A stretch of DNA of 64,000 nt from Asparagopsis taxiformis (taxonomy: Eukaryota; Rhodophyta; Florideophyceae; Bonnemaisoniales; Bonnemaisoniaceae): positions 108,868 through 172,867 of the forward strand of contig JALQPE010000610.1 of the NCBI GenBank assembly GCA_030407315.1, given 5' to 3'. Under the pieces are notes generated by a model that worked only from the letters and a program-made list of their open reading frames with translations, searched no databases and was not told where the DNA came from. Numbering within the stretch: position 1 is the stretch's first letter; each line of letters begins with the position of its first letter. Position numbers and translations under genes: made by a program. Of this stretch, positions 50,508 to 62,453 are shown piece after piece.

Positions 50508-53214
50508 TGGACGTCCCGGCCACGCGAGGCCCGTCAGGACGCGCCTGAGACACGGGGCCGTGGCGCCTTTTCGGGTACAACTGCGGACGTGGCAGTTGTC
50601 CCGAAAAATCTCGTTGAAACGTACATGGCCCGGTTGGCTGATCGGATCGCCACGGCGCCGGAGCGCGCGCGTGCGCTCCGGCTCTTTCGTAATCATCGCG
50701 GCCCGCCCGTTGGCATCGTTTCGTGGTTAGTCGTAGGCCTCGTAGGCTTTTAGCATCGAGCTGCTTCGTAAACCTTCGTTTGTTTCTTTGCGTAATCGCA
50801 TGGCTCCGTTGAGCTTCGTAATACGTGTTGGCAGGTCGTCTGCAGCGGGGGAGGGGTTAGCGTTAAGCCCCTCCCCACAATTTTTTTTGTTGTGGCGTCT
50901 ACCCCGTCGGGTGTCGTAAGGCTTACGTAGCCCGTCTTCCGCGTTCGCAGCGGCGTGTGCCCGTTGGCAGGTTCGTACAAATCGTAACTATTCGGCTAAG
51001 CGGCGGCGCGTAGCGGCGGCTTTTCACTGCGAGTGGTACGTTAACCTCGATCGTTTAGCCCGTTGGCGTGCGTATCATTTAGTAACTAACTCGGAAATCG
51101 TTTCCGCCGTCGCTTCTCGTTCGAATGACCCCGTCGGGTGTCGAATTCCGTTGAGCATTCGAGCTCTTTAGCGCGTAGCACGTCGGTGCTAATTTTAATT
51201 TGCTCCGATGAGCTAGGTGAAAATTTCATCGAACGTCAGACCGACTCGCACGTGAGTCGGTTTGACGTTCTACGCCGTGGCGTGTACGCAGCAATTCGTC
51301 GCAGTACGTTGCGGTTTCGCTGACGACGTGGTGGCCGGCGGGCTTGGCTTTTCGTATAGCCATTGACGTCATTAGCGCCGTCGCGCTTCACGTTCCCGCG
51401 GCTTCACGTTGGCCAGTGGCGTTATCATTTTGTAACTATCTCGGAATTCGTTTCCGCCGTCGTTCCTCGTGCGGATAACCCCGTCGGGTGTCGAATTCCG
51501 TTGAGCATTCGAGCTCTTTGGCACGTAGCACGTCGGTGCCAATTTTAATTTGCTCCGATGAGCTGGACGGAAAATTCGCCAAACGTCAGGCCGACTCGCG
51601 CGTGAGTTGGCTTGACGTTTCACGCCGTTGCGTGTACGCGGCGGTGCGTCGTGGTGCGTCGCAGTTCCGTTCACAACGTCTTTGCCGGCGGGCTTGGCTT
51701 TTCGTATAGCCGTTAACACCGTTAGCGCCGTCGCGCTTTACGTTCCCGCGGCTTCACGTTAGCCGGTGGCGCAACCGTTGCGCTAGTCCGCTTCGCGTGG
51801 TGGCGTCGTTCGCCGCGGCGTCCGAGGAGCGTTTCGTTAGCTCATCCGTTATGTGGTGCGACGTGCACCTGGGCATACGTAATGCTCGCCCTCTACGCCG
51901 TTGCGTAATTTAGTTTATTCGACTTGCGAACCCGACGGGGACGCGATTGACGAAGTCGTTTCGCACGCCCGCGGGCGTTTGAGGCTGTTACGTGAGCCAG
52001 GTTCGTCGGCAGACGTTGCCTTCAGCTGTGCCGTTTACGTTGGCTACCAGCTTGTACGCCGTTGCGTATTCGTATTTCGTTTCGTACGTTCGGCCCGTTG
52101 GCGTGCGTCGTTATCGTTAGCGACGTCCGCGTACGCGCTCGTATCCTGGCCGACGTGGCCGGTGCCGCGCGCGCCTTCGAATTCGAACGGGGTCTAAGCT
52201 CGTTAGCTTCTCGTTTTGCGATGCGGACGTGCGCGTCTTAGCCTTCGTGACCGTACGTGGTCAACCCCTTTCGGGTTTGCTCGTGCGTCTCGACTAGCCG
52301 GCGGGCTTTTCGCTTTCGCGCGTCATTCGCTATGCCCGCGTGGCAGGACACCGTTGTGTCGTTCCGTGGTTGCCGTACGTGGCTACCGTGTTCGGCGTCG
52401 TGCCTCACGATGGCGATTCGGTTCGCCGTCCGTCGTCGCGGCCTCGTTGGCTCGTCGTTCGCACGCTTTACTCGCGCGCTTCGTGCGCTGAGACCCGTTG
52501 GTCTAATTCGTCGGCTAACGTATAGCTTCGTTCCGCTTCGTGCGGGAAGTTTCGTAATGAGGCCGTTGCCATCTTCGTTGGGGACGCGTCCGTCCTACGT
52601 CGTTTCTCCGCCTTCCGGCGTCACGTTGCCGTTAGCTCGCGAGCTGTTTGGCGTTGACCTCGTTGGTCGATGCGACTCGTTGTCAGCGGCTGTCCACGGG
52701 GACGTGCGATGGCTCACGTGACGTGCCAAAATTACGAAATTTTCGGGGCACGCGTGTCCCGAGATTTGGCCGGATTAGCGCACTGTAATCGGCCCGATGT
52801 TTCGTACCGTGCGCCCATGGCCCGCTGGCCCAAGTATAATTTTTCGCGCGAAAAATCTGACGTGTTGTCCGTCCGTGGCCCGTGGTGTCGTCACCTTTGC
52901 CCGTGGGACGGTCAACACTGTCGAGCCAGTCGTGGCTCTTCACATCGTGTGAATCGTCCGCGCGTGGACTCGTCGTCCAATCTTTCGTTGGCGCTCGTGC
53001 CTCCACCATCGTATGGTGTCGAAAACGAAAAGAGCGACGGCTCTAGCACGCATCGCGCCCCCCCCCAACGCAAGGGTGGACGTCCCGGCCACTCGTTGTG
53101 CCTTCGCTTCTCGTTCGTGCGGCTCGTCGCCTTCGTTTGTTGCATCGTGCAACGTCGCGCACGCGTGCGCTTAACCCGACGCTCGTGTGCGTTTTCGGGG
53201 GCCGTCGTGGCCTT
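50508..53214. other. Non-coding 3' region of element B
   Basis: Equivalent to 41683-41888 joined to 44490-46777 of element A, that is, without the antisense gene. There are no frames other than shadows. Confidence 0.6.
51065..51760. repeat. Tandem repeat, two units of about 350 bp (element B)
   Basis: The same landmarks as in element A recur at 51127 and 51477 (period 350 bp). The duplication therefore predates the split of the two copies. Confidence 0.83.
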
Positions 53215-56200
53215 TCACGTTGTTGCTCGTCGCACGCGTGCGAAGTATCGAGAGACGCTCTCTTCAGATACGTTCCGGCGGGGCTCCCACGTAGGGTTAC
53301 GATACCCGACCCACTTCACGAGGAAGTCTAGGGTGCCGTCATCGTTTACGCGATGGTTTAGTAGGTCGTCTACTACATACGCCGGACCGTCGCGGTTCTT
53401 GTCGAGGTCTGCCTCGGTGGCATCGTATGGCTCCGGCGGGGGCGCGTTCGCCGGCGTTGGCGCGTACGCAACGCGGTCCGAGTTGACACGTTCAACTACG
53501 TCTCCTCGTTGGATGACGAACGTTCGTACGTCGTTACGTAGTACGCGGAACGGTCCCAACGCGTGGTTGCCGAGCTTCGTGCCCTTCGTGGTCCCGTCCG
53601 TCGGGTCGATGAATACGTATTCTCCCGCGCGGATGTTTCGATTCGAGACACGGACTCGTTTGTCGAAATTTCGTTTATAACGTGCCTGCGCGGCCTTCAG
53701 CGTTCGATACGCGTTATCCATCGTTGTGGCGAGCTCACGCACGTAAGTGGCTCGCCCTCCCCCGTCGGGTAGTTCGCGGTTCGTTACCGACGTGTGTAGC
53801 GCCAACGGTGGCGGTGGATTCGTGAGAATCAAATCGAAGGGCGTCGTGCCCGTGCTCGAATGCACATGCGTGTTGTACGCAAACGTTAACGCCGATGCGT
53901 ATCGATCCCAGTCGTTCTGGTTTTCGTTCACGTAATTGCGCAGCATCGCCAGGATCGTCCTGTTGTAGCGCTCCACCTGCCCGTTCGTTTGGGGTGGTAC
54001 GTCGACGTAAAGACGTTCGTCACGCCGATTTCGTTGCAGACGCGCTGGAAAAACTTAGCAGCGAACTGCTTTCCGTTGTCGCTTATGAGCGTCCGTGGGG
54101 GTCCATACGAGAAGACCCACGCGTTGACGAACGCGCTCGCCACGTTGGCGGAATCGATATTTCGTAGAGGTACGACTCTAGTCAGCTTCGTGAAGCGGTC
54201 CGTTATCACGAGGATAAATCGGTTACCACGCGTGGTCTTCGTAAGCGGACCTAGTATGTCGATACATAGGTCTCGCAGCGGCTCCGTAGCCGGAAATAAA
54301 CGTAACGGGTTCGTCCGTTTGCGAAGCTTCACGCGGTTCTTCGCACATCCAACGCAGTTTCGTACCGTTGCGTGGATGTCGGCGGCCATCGCGGGCCAGT
54401 AGTACGTCCTCCGTAGGGTATAGTACATACGCGTTTGCCCGGGATGTCCAGCGAGGACGTGGTGGTGCGTTAACTCCAGCAGCCGCGGCCGTAACGAAGC
54501 CGGCACAACGATTTGTGTACGTTCCTCATCGTGAGGGTTCCGGCGTCGGAGTAGACCATCGTGGCCTTCGAAGAATGCAGCGTCCTGCGTCTCGGACTGT
54601 CGTGTCAGTATCGTTTGACAGAACGCGTCCTCGCGTTGAGCTTCGATAAGCTCGTCCCTCGTAATGGGAAGCTGGACGTCAGCTGGTGGCACGCGTGCCG
54701 AATCGTCTTCGGCAGCGCGCTGTTCGTCGAGGAAATCCGGTTCCTCGTCGAGAACGTCATCGAGCGTCGCGTCGCGGTTGAACTCGAGCCATCGTGGCCA
54801 GCCGTCGTGGCCGATGTTCGTTCATCACGAGTCTCGTTCGACGGGTCGTCGTGACCCCTGGCATTCGTTGCCTTTTTACGTACGGACGTCGTTCGTCCTT
54901 GCCCATTTCGTGTGGGTTGTCGCCGACTGCGAGTCGTCACGAGGACCGTGTCCCCGTACGATGGTACGTCATCGTCGACGGGTCGACCGTCGTCATACGT
55001 AGATATCACGCGTGATAAAGCGTCAGGTACCTGGTGCACGCGCCCAGGCCTGTACGTAACTTCGAAATCGAATTCGGCAACGCGTAGCCTCCATCGTAGT
55101 AGTCGTCCGGACGCGTCCGTCAACGTCATCAGCCAACGTAAGGCTTCGTGATCCGTACGTACGGTAAATCGCTGACCCTCTACGTAGGGTCGGAGCGACG
55201 TTATCGCCCAGACGACGGAGTAACACTCGCGCTCCGTTGCCGAGTAACCGCGTTCGGTTTCGTTGAGGGTCTTCGACCAGTACCCAATCGGCACCCATTC
55301 GTTGGGTTTATCTTCGTTCTGCTGCTGGAGCAACGTAGCTCCCAGCTGATACGCCGACGCGTCGGTATCGATCATGAACGGACGTCCCGCCTTCGGAAGG
55401 TGCAATACTGGTGGCGACACCAGTATTGTCTTCAACGTTTCGAACGCATTCGTTTGCGCGTCCGTTGGGTTCGTCCAATCGGGGGAAGCGTCCTTCTTCA
55501 ACATCGTGTTGAGTGGCCGAGCGATCTCGGCATACGCCTTTACGAAACGGCGGTAAACGTTGGCCGCGCCCAAAAACGATCGACATTGCGTCTTGTCGCG
55601 TGGGAACGTAGCCGTACGAAAGGCTTCCTTGTTCCGTGCTGCGACGTGCAGCTTCCCTGGGGTAATCACGTGCCCCAGGTAGTCAACTCGTGGTTGAAAG
55701 AACGAGCACTTCGTGAGCTTTAACGTTACTCCCGCTGCGCGTAGCAGGGAAAGCACCTGGTCAACGTGACCCAGGTGAGACTCGAGGTCTTTCGAAAAGA
55801 CGATTACGTCGTCTAAGTAGACCAGGCACGATTGCCAACGTACTCCGGAGAGGATGATGTCCAACGTCCGCTGAAACGTAGCGGGGGCATTTCGTAGCCC
55901 GAATGGCATTCGCACGTAGCGATACGTTCCCATGAAAGACGTAAACGTTGTCTTATCACGGTCCTCGGCGGAGACGGGCACTTGCCAGTAACCGGCGTTA
56001 CAATCGAGTGTCGTGAAGATGGCGGCGTCGCCCAACGAATCGAGGCAATCTTCCATACGAGGAAGCGGGTACGAATCAGCGATCGTTTTCGCGTTCAAAC
56101 GCCTGTAATCGACACAGAAACGTAAGGATCCGTCCTTCTTCGGCACCAACACGATTGGTGACGCCCATTCGCTGGACGCGGGTTCGATAACCCCTTCGTT

Positions 56201-57804
56201 GAGCATCTTCGTGATCTGCTCCTCGGCTATCGTACGTAGAGCCGGACCCTGACGATAGGGCATTGAACGTATGGGCCGCGTGCCCGGTTCGAGTTCGATT
56301 CGATGCTCCGTAGCATTGATTTCGCCGAGGCGTCCGCTCGTCCACATTGACGAATGTGTAGCTAGCATCTCGTTGATGCGCTTTCGTAAATCCTCGTCGT
56401 CGAGGTGCGACAAATCGATTGTCGACTGCCAGTCCGTGGCGGGGTCGTTCCCCTTTTCGTTGACCAACGGGTCTGGCGTTTCGTCGCCCAACCCGTTCGT
56501 AGTTGTCCGCGTCGTCGCGTCGACTAGCGGTAGGTTCAAAACCTTCGCGAGGGCTTCGCCGCCCTCACGCTTGAGTGGGACGATTCCCAACGGGGAGCGT
56601 ACCGCGTACGCAATCGTCGCGCCTTTCGGCAATTCGCGGTCCTTCTTCGTGAAGTTCGACACGATAATAGAGAACGTCTCTCTCGGTCCTACGTCGACCA
56701 CTCCGTTGGCTATGCGCAGCCCATGCCGGAATTGCACCGACGCTTTCGGTTCGAGGAACACGAGTCCGGTCGCATCCGTCGTCACGTTGACGGTCCGTTG
56801 CGACATCGCCGGTACACGCGTGTACTTCGTCAGGCGAACCGAGAACGTTCGGCTCGGCCTATTCGAGGCCGCGTTACGCTCGCGGCGTCTCGGGGTGTTC
56901 CACGTTTGGATTCGTCTCTTCCCCCTCCTCGTACGGAGTCGTCGTATCGCCCTCCGCGATAATGGGTATCGTATCCCCCCGATGGAGGTCGATTGTCTGC
57001 GCTCGACAGCGTATAGCATCGACATGCTTCGACATGAACGACGTACCCATTATAACGGGAACAGCCAGCGTGTTGGCTACGAAGAATTTTACGCGGAACA
57101 GCGAGTTCCCCAACCTGACACGAAGCAGGATGGCGCCTTCGATAGGCAAACGTCGCCCGTTGGCGTCTCCGAGCTTCGGCAGCTCTTCGTCACGTAGACA
57201 GCGGTCGACCCAGTCGTAGGGTAGTAAACTTGTTCGTATCAAGTTGTAGCCGCTGCACGTATCCATCGCGATGGTAATCGCCCTCATCACGTTGAGGTCT
57301 AGTCCGATCGTTCCGGACACGATATAATGCTTCGACGCAAGTAGGCACGTATGCCCGTCGAGGACCAACGGTTCGGTCCTGACCGGCGCGCGGTCTACGT
57401 CTTCGTTAGCGGTTCGTCGCTTCGTCGTGTGAGCCCGTATGGCTTCTTTTGCGTCGACGACGCTTCGTATAAGCCGCGTGTTTGGCTTTCTCGCGCTCGG
57501 AAGCGTCGTGCTTCCGGGTAGCGCGTCTCGCTCGTCTGCGAGACTTCCTCTTCGTGTGAGGTTCGTTTGTCCCGTCGGACTTCGTTTCTTCCCCCACGTC
57601 GGGTGTCGTGTGACTCGAGTTGGCCTTCGCGGCCGTGAGCTTTACGTAACTCTCGTTCATCGGTGAGCCTGCGGAGGACCAATCATCGACGTCGGTCGTC
57701 CCCCTTGCACGTAAGGGTTCAGGCGATGTGGGTGGCTCGTGGCCTACATCGCCTGGTCGTTTCCCGGCGCGGGGCCGTTCGACACGTCGTCGTCGTGAGC
57801 CCAC
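53215..57804 (-). pseudogene. Element B protease-pol, frameshifted
   Basis: Homologous throughout to A's pol, with protease (DTCSGYNLI), RT, RNase H, integrase and chromodomain recognisable. Compared with A, single-base indels break the frame near 57451-57465 (+1), 56893 (+1, before the RT), 54787 (-1, between RNase H and integrase) and 53993 (-1, inside the integrase core before its Glu). The longest intact piece, 54605-57025, covers the RT and RNase H domains. It cannot make a full polyprotein. Confidence 0.92.
57721..57765 (-). promoter_or_regulatory. Gag-pol -1 frameshift signal, element B
   Basis: Slippery heptamer GGGAAAC (57759-57765) and the downstream stem identical to those in element A at 62369-62414. 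Confidence 0.7.
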
Positions 57805-60148
57805 GAAGCTCGTTCGTCATCGTGACTCGTTTCCACCTCGAGTGGTGTTTCGTCAGCGGAGGTCGTCACGTAGACTCCGCTGCGGCCATTACGCTGGCCA
57901 TTTCGTTCGTTCGCCCACGGGCGGGGGTCACGTCGGTCATTACGAAAGTCGCCGCGGCGCCTGTCGAAGGGCCTTCCCCCGTCACGATTGGGGTTTCGGA
58001 GTATCGTAGGCGGCGTGCCGTACCTCCGCGGGGTCACGTTCCCTCGCTCATCAGGTCGTTCCTGGTGACGCTTGGCCATTCGTTGGCGGAAGTACTCAGC
58101 CTGACGTGGGTTGCTCTTCACGTGGAAGAGGTAGTACTTGTACGCAAAAAAGATCCGTTGATCTGGCGTCAGACGCGGACACGTAAACGTCGAGTGGCCA
58201 TCTTCGCGGCATGACCAGCACGACAGCGTCCAGTAATCGTTCGGGATTACGGAGTGCGCCAATTGCGTCTGCTCGCTCGTGAGCTTCGGCACGTCCTCGC
58301 ATGGACGGTTCAATCGAGCTTCGAGCTCGTCCGGCTTTTCGTTTGCCGTTTTCGTATCGTTGGGCGGCGGCCCGTTCGTGAAGAGGATCGCCTCCAAATT
58401 CTCGGCAACGTGAGCCGCAGCGAGCGACACGTCGTCGTCGTCCCTCGCGGGGATGTTCGGGTCTACCATCGTGGTAACTGGGCTCGCTAGCCCGTTCATT
58501 ACGTAAGTACGCGGACTCATCGTAGTCCGCGAACTTCCTCGACTCGTGGTCGGAAATAGCCAACGTAGGCTTCACCGGAAACCGCACTTTCGGTTTCGCG
58601 GCTGACGCGACAGCTGCCGTACGTGCACGGAAGGTCGTTCCTTCGGCCGTCGCCAATCGTCTCACAACGGTGAGGTCGTTCCTCTCTCGTTCGGGGAGTG
58701 ACCGGAGTCGTTCCGTCACGGCTGCCCGCGTCGAGGGCAGCAAACCACGTACGTAGTGGTGAACGAGGAGTCGGTCCGTAAACACGTAGTTGCACGCCCG
58801 CGTGGCGGTGTCGAGTCTATCAGCGTACTGATTCTCGTCCTCGTTAGGACTCTGCGTGATCATCGTGACCTTTTCGTAGGCCTCCTGCAGCACGTCGTCT
58901 TGCAGGTATCGTTTAATCAACGCGTTGATTACGTGAGGCCACGAGAACCTCTTCGTCGGATCAGTCGTGATCACGCCAGTCGTACACTGGGAATCGTAAA
59001 CCGTCGGGCGTCCCCTTCGAGGAAGAAGTGCAGCGCACGTACTGCCACTCCCTCGCACACTCCGAGTGTGCTGAACCCATCACGTATTTGGGCGAGGAAT
59101 CCGAGTAACGTAATCGGATTCCGGCCGGAGAACGGCTTTAACGTAGGGAAAAGTCCCTCCAGCTCACGTTTGAGCTTATGTACGCTTTGACTCTCGTTCA
59201 CGTAGAGATGTTCACGTACATCGTTGAAGTCGGTACATGCGGTACGACACCACGTTCGCAAATGCGTCGAGCATTGTCGTGTGCTCTGCCAACGCGTGGC
59301 AAACGGGTCCGAGGGCGTTCCCTGGTAAGCGTACCGCGTCGGCACGTTCGTTTTCGTGGACTCGCGTGTCCGTCGTGCCGAAAGTACCCAGCCACGGAAT
59401 GTACGTTTCACGTGGCGGGGGAGCTCTCGTATCGAATTGCGCAGCTCGTGCTGCGTCCGCCGACCGCGCGTGGTCTGGCGTATCGTTAAAACGTAATTGC
59501 CTTCGTGGCGTCTCGTCGAGGATGGCGATGGCTCGTTGCACTGTCGCCCCCCTTCCGTACGTTGTCGGGGTCGTCGGACCAGGTGTTGGTGGGTATCCTC
59601 CCGGAACGGCCGGGGAGGATTGCGAGTTATAGGCGCGCGAGCCTTTCGTAATTCGGATCGCTTCCGCTCGGCGGAGCGGAACGTCCGGCGACGATTTCGT
59701 TGAATACTACGACAAACGAGTCGAGTCTTCCCTCCACGGCGGAGAGGCGGTTTCGTAAGTCTTCGTTTTCCCGTTCGAGGGTCGCTGAGCGTTCACGTAA
59801 CGCACGAGCTTCGCGCTCCGAGACTCCGAGTCTCTGCCTTACGGCTTCGTCGACGGCCGCGTCGCTCGCCCTTTCGATGTGACCTCGAAGGTCTTCGTAC
59901 ACTACACGTAGTGCCGTGGGAGTCACGTTCCCTTCGTTGAGCTGACCGCGCGTTGCGGGGTCCATACTCACGGACTCAAACGGGCTTACCGTACGTGGTA
60001 GCTGGCCGATCGCCTCGATATCCGGCGGGATAGATCGATCAGTCGCGAAGATCGCTTCTGCTGACAAGGCCACGTCGGCTTCGGCGTCCGCTGACGTTGG
60101 CAACGGTTGCCTGGGCGACGCGCTGGAATTCGACACAGCGTAATTCAT
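57744..60148 (-). pseudogene. Element B gag, frameshifted
   Basis: An N-terminal frame (60148-59627, MNYAVSNSSASPRQPLP, with a coiled coil EREARALRERSATLERENEDL) is followed by capsid-like pieces in other frames. A CCHC knuckle CWSCREDGHSTFTC lies near 58,200. Compared with element A there is an extra base near 59228, a missing base near 58998 and an extra base near 58463, and the frame also changes near 59630. The stop at 57744 matches A's gag stop at 62393. Confidence 0.9.
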
Positions 60149-60233
60149 AGACCGTCGTCTGTAGCACGTAGCTTTTCGTTAACGTAAAAGAGCTCAACCT
60201 CGTTGGTTGTCGTTATGCTCGTAGCAACTTCTA

Positions 60234-60246
60234 GGTCGAGAGACCA
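60234..60246 (-). promoter_or_regulatory. Primer-binding site of element B
   Basis: One base inside the 5' LTR end (60248) the - strand reads TGGTCTCTCGACC. TGG is the complement of a tRNA CCA end. It does not look like the initiator-Met PBS (TGGTATCAGAGC type), and the donor tRNA was not identified among the two tRNAs here. Confidence 0.6.
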
Positions 60247-60247
60247 G

Positions 60248-60909
60248 TGTGGAACCACGTTAGTTCTAGAAGTAGCTGGTACGAGCCACGGACACGCTGT
60301 CCTTAACGAAACGAAACGAGCAGTCCACCCGCTGGTGTTTTGACTGTATTGTTAGGTAGGAAGGTAGAGATAGGTTAGCGAGTAGACACGAGCGTCACGA
60401 CGCAACAATCCACGCGAGGATTACGTTAGCAAACGAGGTGGTACGTCACCGGAGGCGCTCTCAACCAAGCCCGGAGGCACTACACGCAATCAGCCTTACG
60501 TGCGGCGATGGGTAGGGAGTACGCAGCTCGACGGAGACGAAGCCTCGCTAGGCAAAACGTAAACGTAAAACGTAGAAGTCAGTCGTAGACTAGAGCCGTT
60601 GCTCGATCGTTGTCTTGTCCCCTTTCCCTCCCGGCACGATGCCAATACCTATATGGCCACGATGGCATCGCTTTACAGTGTAAACACTGCTCGTAACGTC
60701 CCCGAATGGGAAGGGACCTTGTGGGTCACACGTAGGGACCCGTTGGTCCGTTGGCCGTTGCCAATACGTTCGTTGCACACGTGTGCAGGTTGCGCGCGCG
60801 CATGCGCCAGCAATGTTCGTTCATTGCTGTCGCCGGTCGTATCCGGCGAAATTCGAATTCCGCGGAAAACGTAAATATTTGCAATTTCGGAATTGCCACG
60901 TATACTACA
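60248..60909 (-). repeat. 5' LTR of element B (662 bp)
   Basis: Full-length partner of 49829-50489, followed on the right by the second GGCAT. It is somewhat closer to A's LTR at 41006 in its first 120 bp than to its own partner. Confidence 0.95.
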
Positions 60910-60914
60910 GGCAT
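60910..60914. repeat. Target-site duplication GGCAT, right of element B
   Basis: Repeats 49824-49828. Confidence 0.93.
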
Positions 60915-62453
60915 TGAACGTATGGGCCGCGTGCCCGGTTCGAGTTCGATTCGATGCTCCGTAGCATTGATTTCGCCGAGGCGTCCGCTCGTCCACATTG
61001 ACGAATGTGTAGCTAGCATCTCATTGATGCGCTTTCGTAAATCCTCGTCGTCGAGGTGCGACAAATCGATTGTCGACTGCCAATTCGTGGCGGGGTCGTT
61101 CCCCTTTTCGTTGACCAACGGGTCTGGCGTTTCGTCGCCCAACCCGGTCGTATTTGTCCGCGTCGTCGCGTCGACTAGCGGTAGGTTCAAAACCTTCGCG
61201 AGGGCTTCGCCGCCCTCACGCTTGAGTGGGACGATTCCCAACGGGGAGCGTACCGCGTACGCAATCGTCGCGCCTTTCGGCAATTCGCGGTCCTTCTTCG
61301 TGAAGTTCGACACGATGATAGAGAACGTCTCTCTCGGTCCTACGTCGACCACTCCGTTGGCTATGCGCAGCCCATGCCGGAATTGCACCGACGCTTTCGG
61401 TTCGAGGAACACGAGTCCGGTCGCATCCGTCGTCACGTTGACGGTCCGTTGCGACATCGCCGGTACACGCGTGTACTTCGTCAGGCGAACCGAGAACGTT
61501 CGGCTCGGCCTATTCGAGGCCGCGTTACGCTCGCGGCGTTTCGGGGGCTCCACGTTTGGATTCGTCTCCTCCCCCTCCTCGTACGGAGTCGTCGTATCGC
61601 CCTCCGCGATAATGGGTATCGTATCCCCCCGATGGAGGTCGATTGTCTGCGCTCGACAGCGTATAGCATCGACATGCTTCGACATGAACGACGTGCCCAT
61701 TATAACGGGGACAGCCAGCGTGTTGGCTACGAAGAATTTTACGCGGAACAGCGAGTTCCCCAGCCTGACACGAAGCAGGATGGCGCCTTCGATAGGCAAA
61801 CGTCGCCCGTTGGCGTCTCCGAGCTTCGGCAGCTCTTCGTCACGTAGACAGCGGTCGACCCAGTCGTAGGGTAGTAAACTTGTTCGTATCAAGTTGTAGC
61901 CGCTGCACGTATCCATCGCGATGGTAATCGCCCTCATCACGTTGAGGTCTAGTCCGATCGTTCCGGATACGATATAATGCTTCGACGCAAGTAGGCACGT
62001 ATGCCCGTCGAGGACCAACGGTTCGGTCCTGACCGGCGCGCGGTCTACGTCTTCGCTAGCGGTTCGTCGCTTCATCGTGTGAGCCCGTATGGCTTCTTTT
62101 GCGTCGACACGCTTCGTATAAGCCGCGTGTTTGGCTTTCTCGCGCTCGGAAGCGTCGTGCTTCCGGGTAGCGCGTCTCGCTCGTCTGCGAGACTTCCTCT
62201 TCGTGTGAGGTTCGTTTGTCCCGGCGGACTTCGTTTCTTCCCCCACGTCGGGTGTCGTGTGACTCGAGTTGGCCTTCGCGGCCGTGAGCTTTACGTAACT
62301 CTCGTTCATCGGTGAGCCTGCGGAGGACCAATCATCGACGTCGGTCGTCCCCCTTGCACGTAAGGGTTCAGGCGATGTGGGTGGCTCGTGGCCTACATCG
62401 CCTGGTCGTTTCCCGGCGCGGGGCCGTTCGACACGTCGTCGTCGTGAGCCCAC
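60910..62453 (-). CDS. Element A pol, N-terminal part: aspartic protease and start of RT (cut by element B)
   Basis: The frame opens just upstream of 62453, in the -1 frame relative to gag, and runs into element B's LTR at 60909. A basic Ser/Arg/Lys-rich linker occupies residues 1-140. A retropepsin-like domain follows with the active-site segment MDTCSGYNLI (Asp181), then GTSFMS, and a beta-rich segment reaching the RT N-terminus (RIELEPGTRPI). The active site reads DTCSG where DTG(A/S) or DSG is usual; both copies share this. It is probably made as a Gag-Pol fusion by frameshifting, so no separate start codon is expected. The frame's formal end at 60726 lies in the LTR and is an accident of the insertion. 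Confidence 0.9.
62369..62414 (-). promoter_or_regulatory. Gag-pol -1 programmed frameshift signal, element A
   Basis: In gag phase the - strand reads G GGA AAC (62408-62414), the canonical X-XXY-YYZ slippery form. It lies 13 nt before the gag TAG (62393-62395). Three bases later CAGGCGATGT (62395-62404) pairs perfectly with ACATCGCCTG (62369-62378), a 10-bp stem with a 16-nt loop in which two further G-C pairs can form after one mismatch. A -1 shift here enters exactly the protease-pol frame. The 3-nt spacer is shorter than usual. Confidence 0.75.

Larger units (their letters stand above)
49829..60909 (-). mobile_element. Element B: complete but defective Ty3/Gypsy chromovirus nested in element A
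   Basis: 11,081 bp with two LTRs (49829-50489 and 60248-60909) and a 5-bp target duplication GGCAT. Minus-strand order: 5' LTR, PBS, gag, protease-pol, 3' non-coding region, polypurine tract, 3' LTR. The coding parts closely follow element A but carry at least seven single-base indels. The antisense gene with about 370 bp upstream of it is absent (junction near 50714-50722, equivalent to 41889-44489 in A). Confidence 0.95.

Noticed and set aside
60726..60909. C-terminal extension of element A's protease-RT frame into the LTR
   Set aside because: It is chance read-through into element B's LTR; the natural continuation is at 49828.
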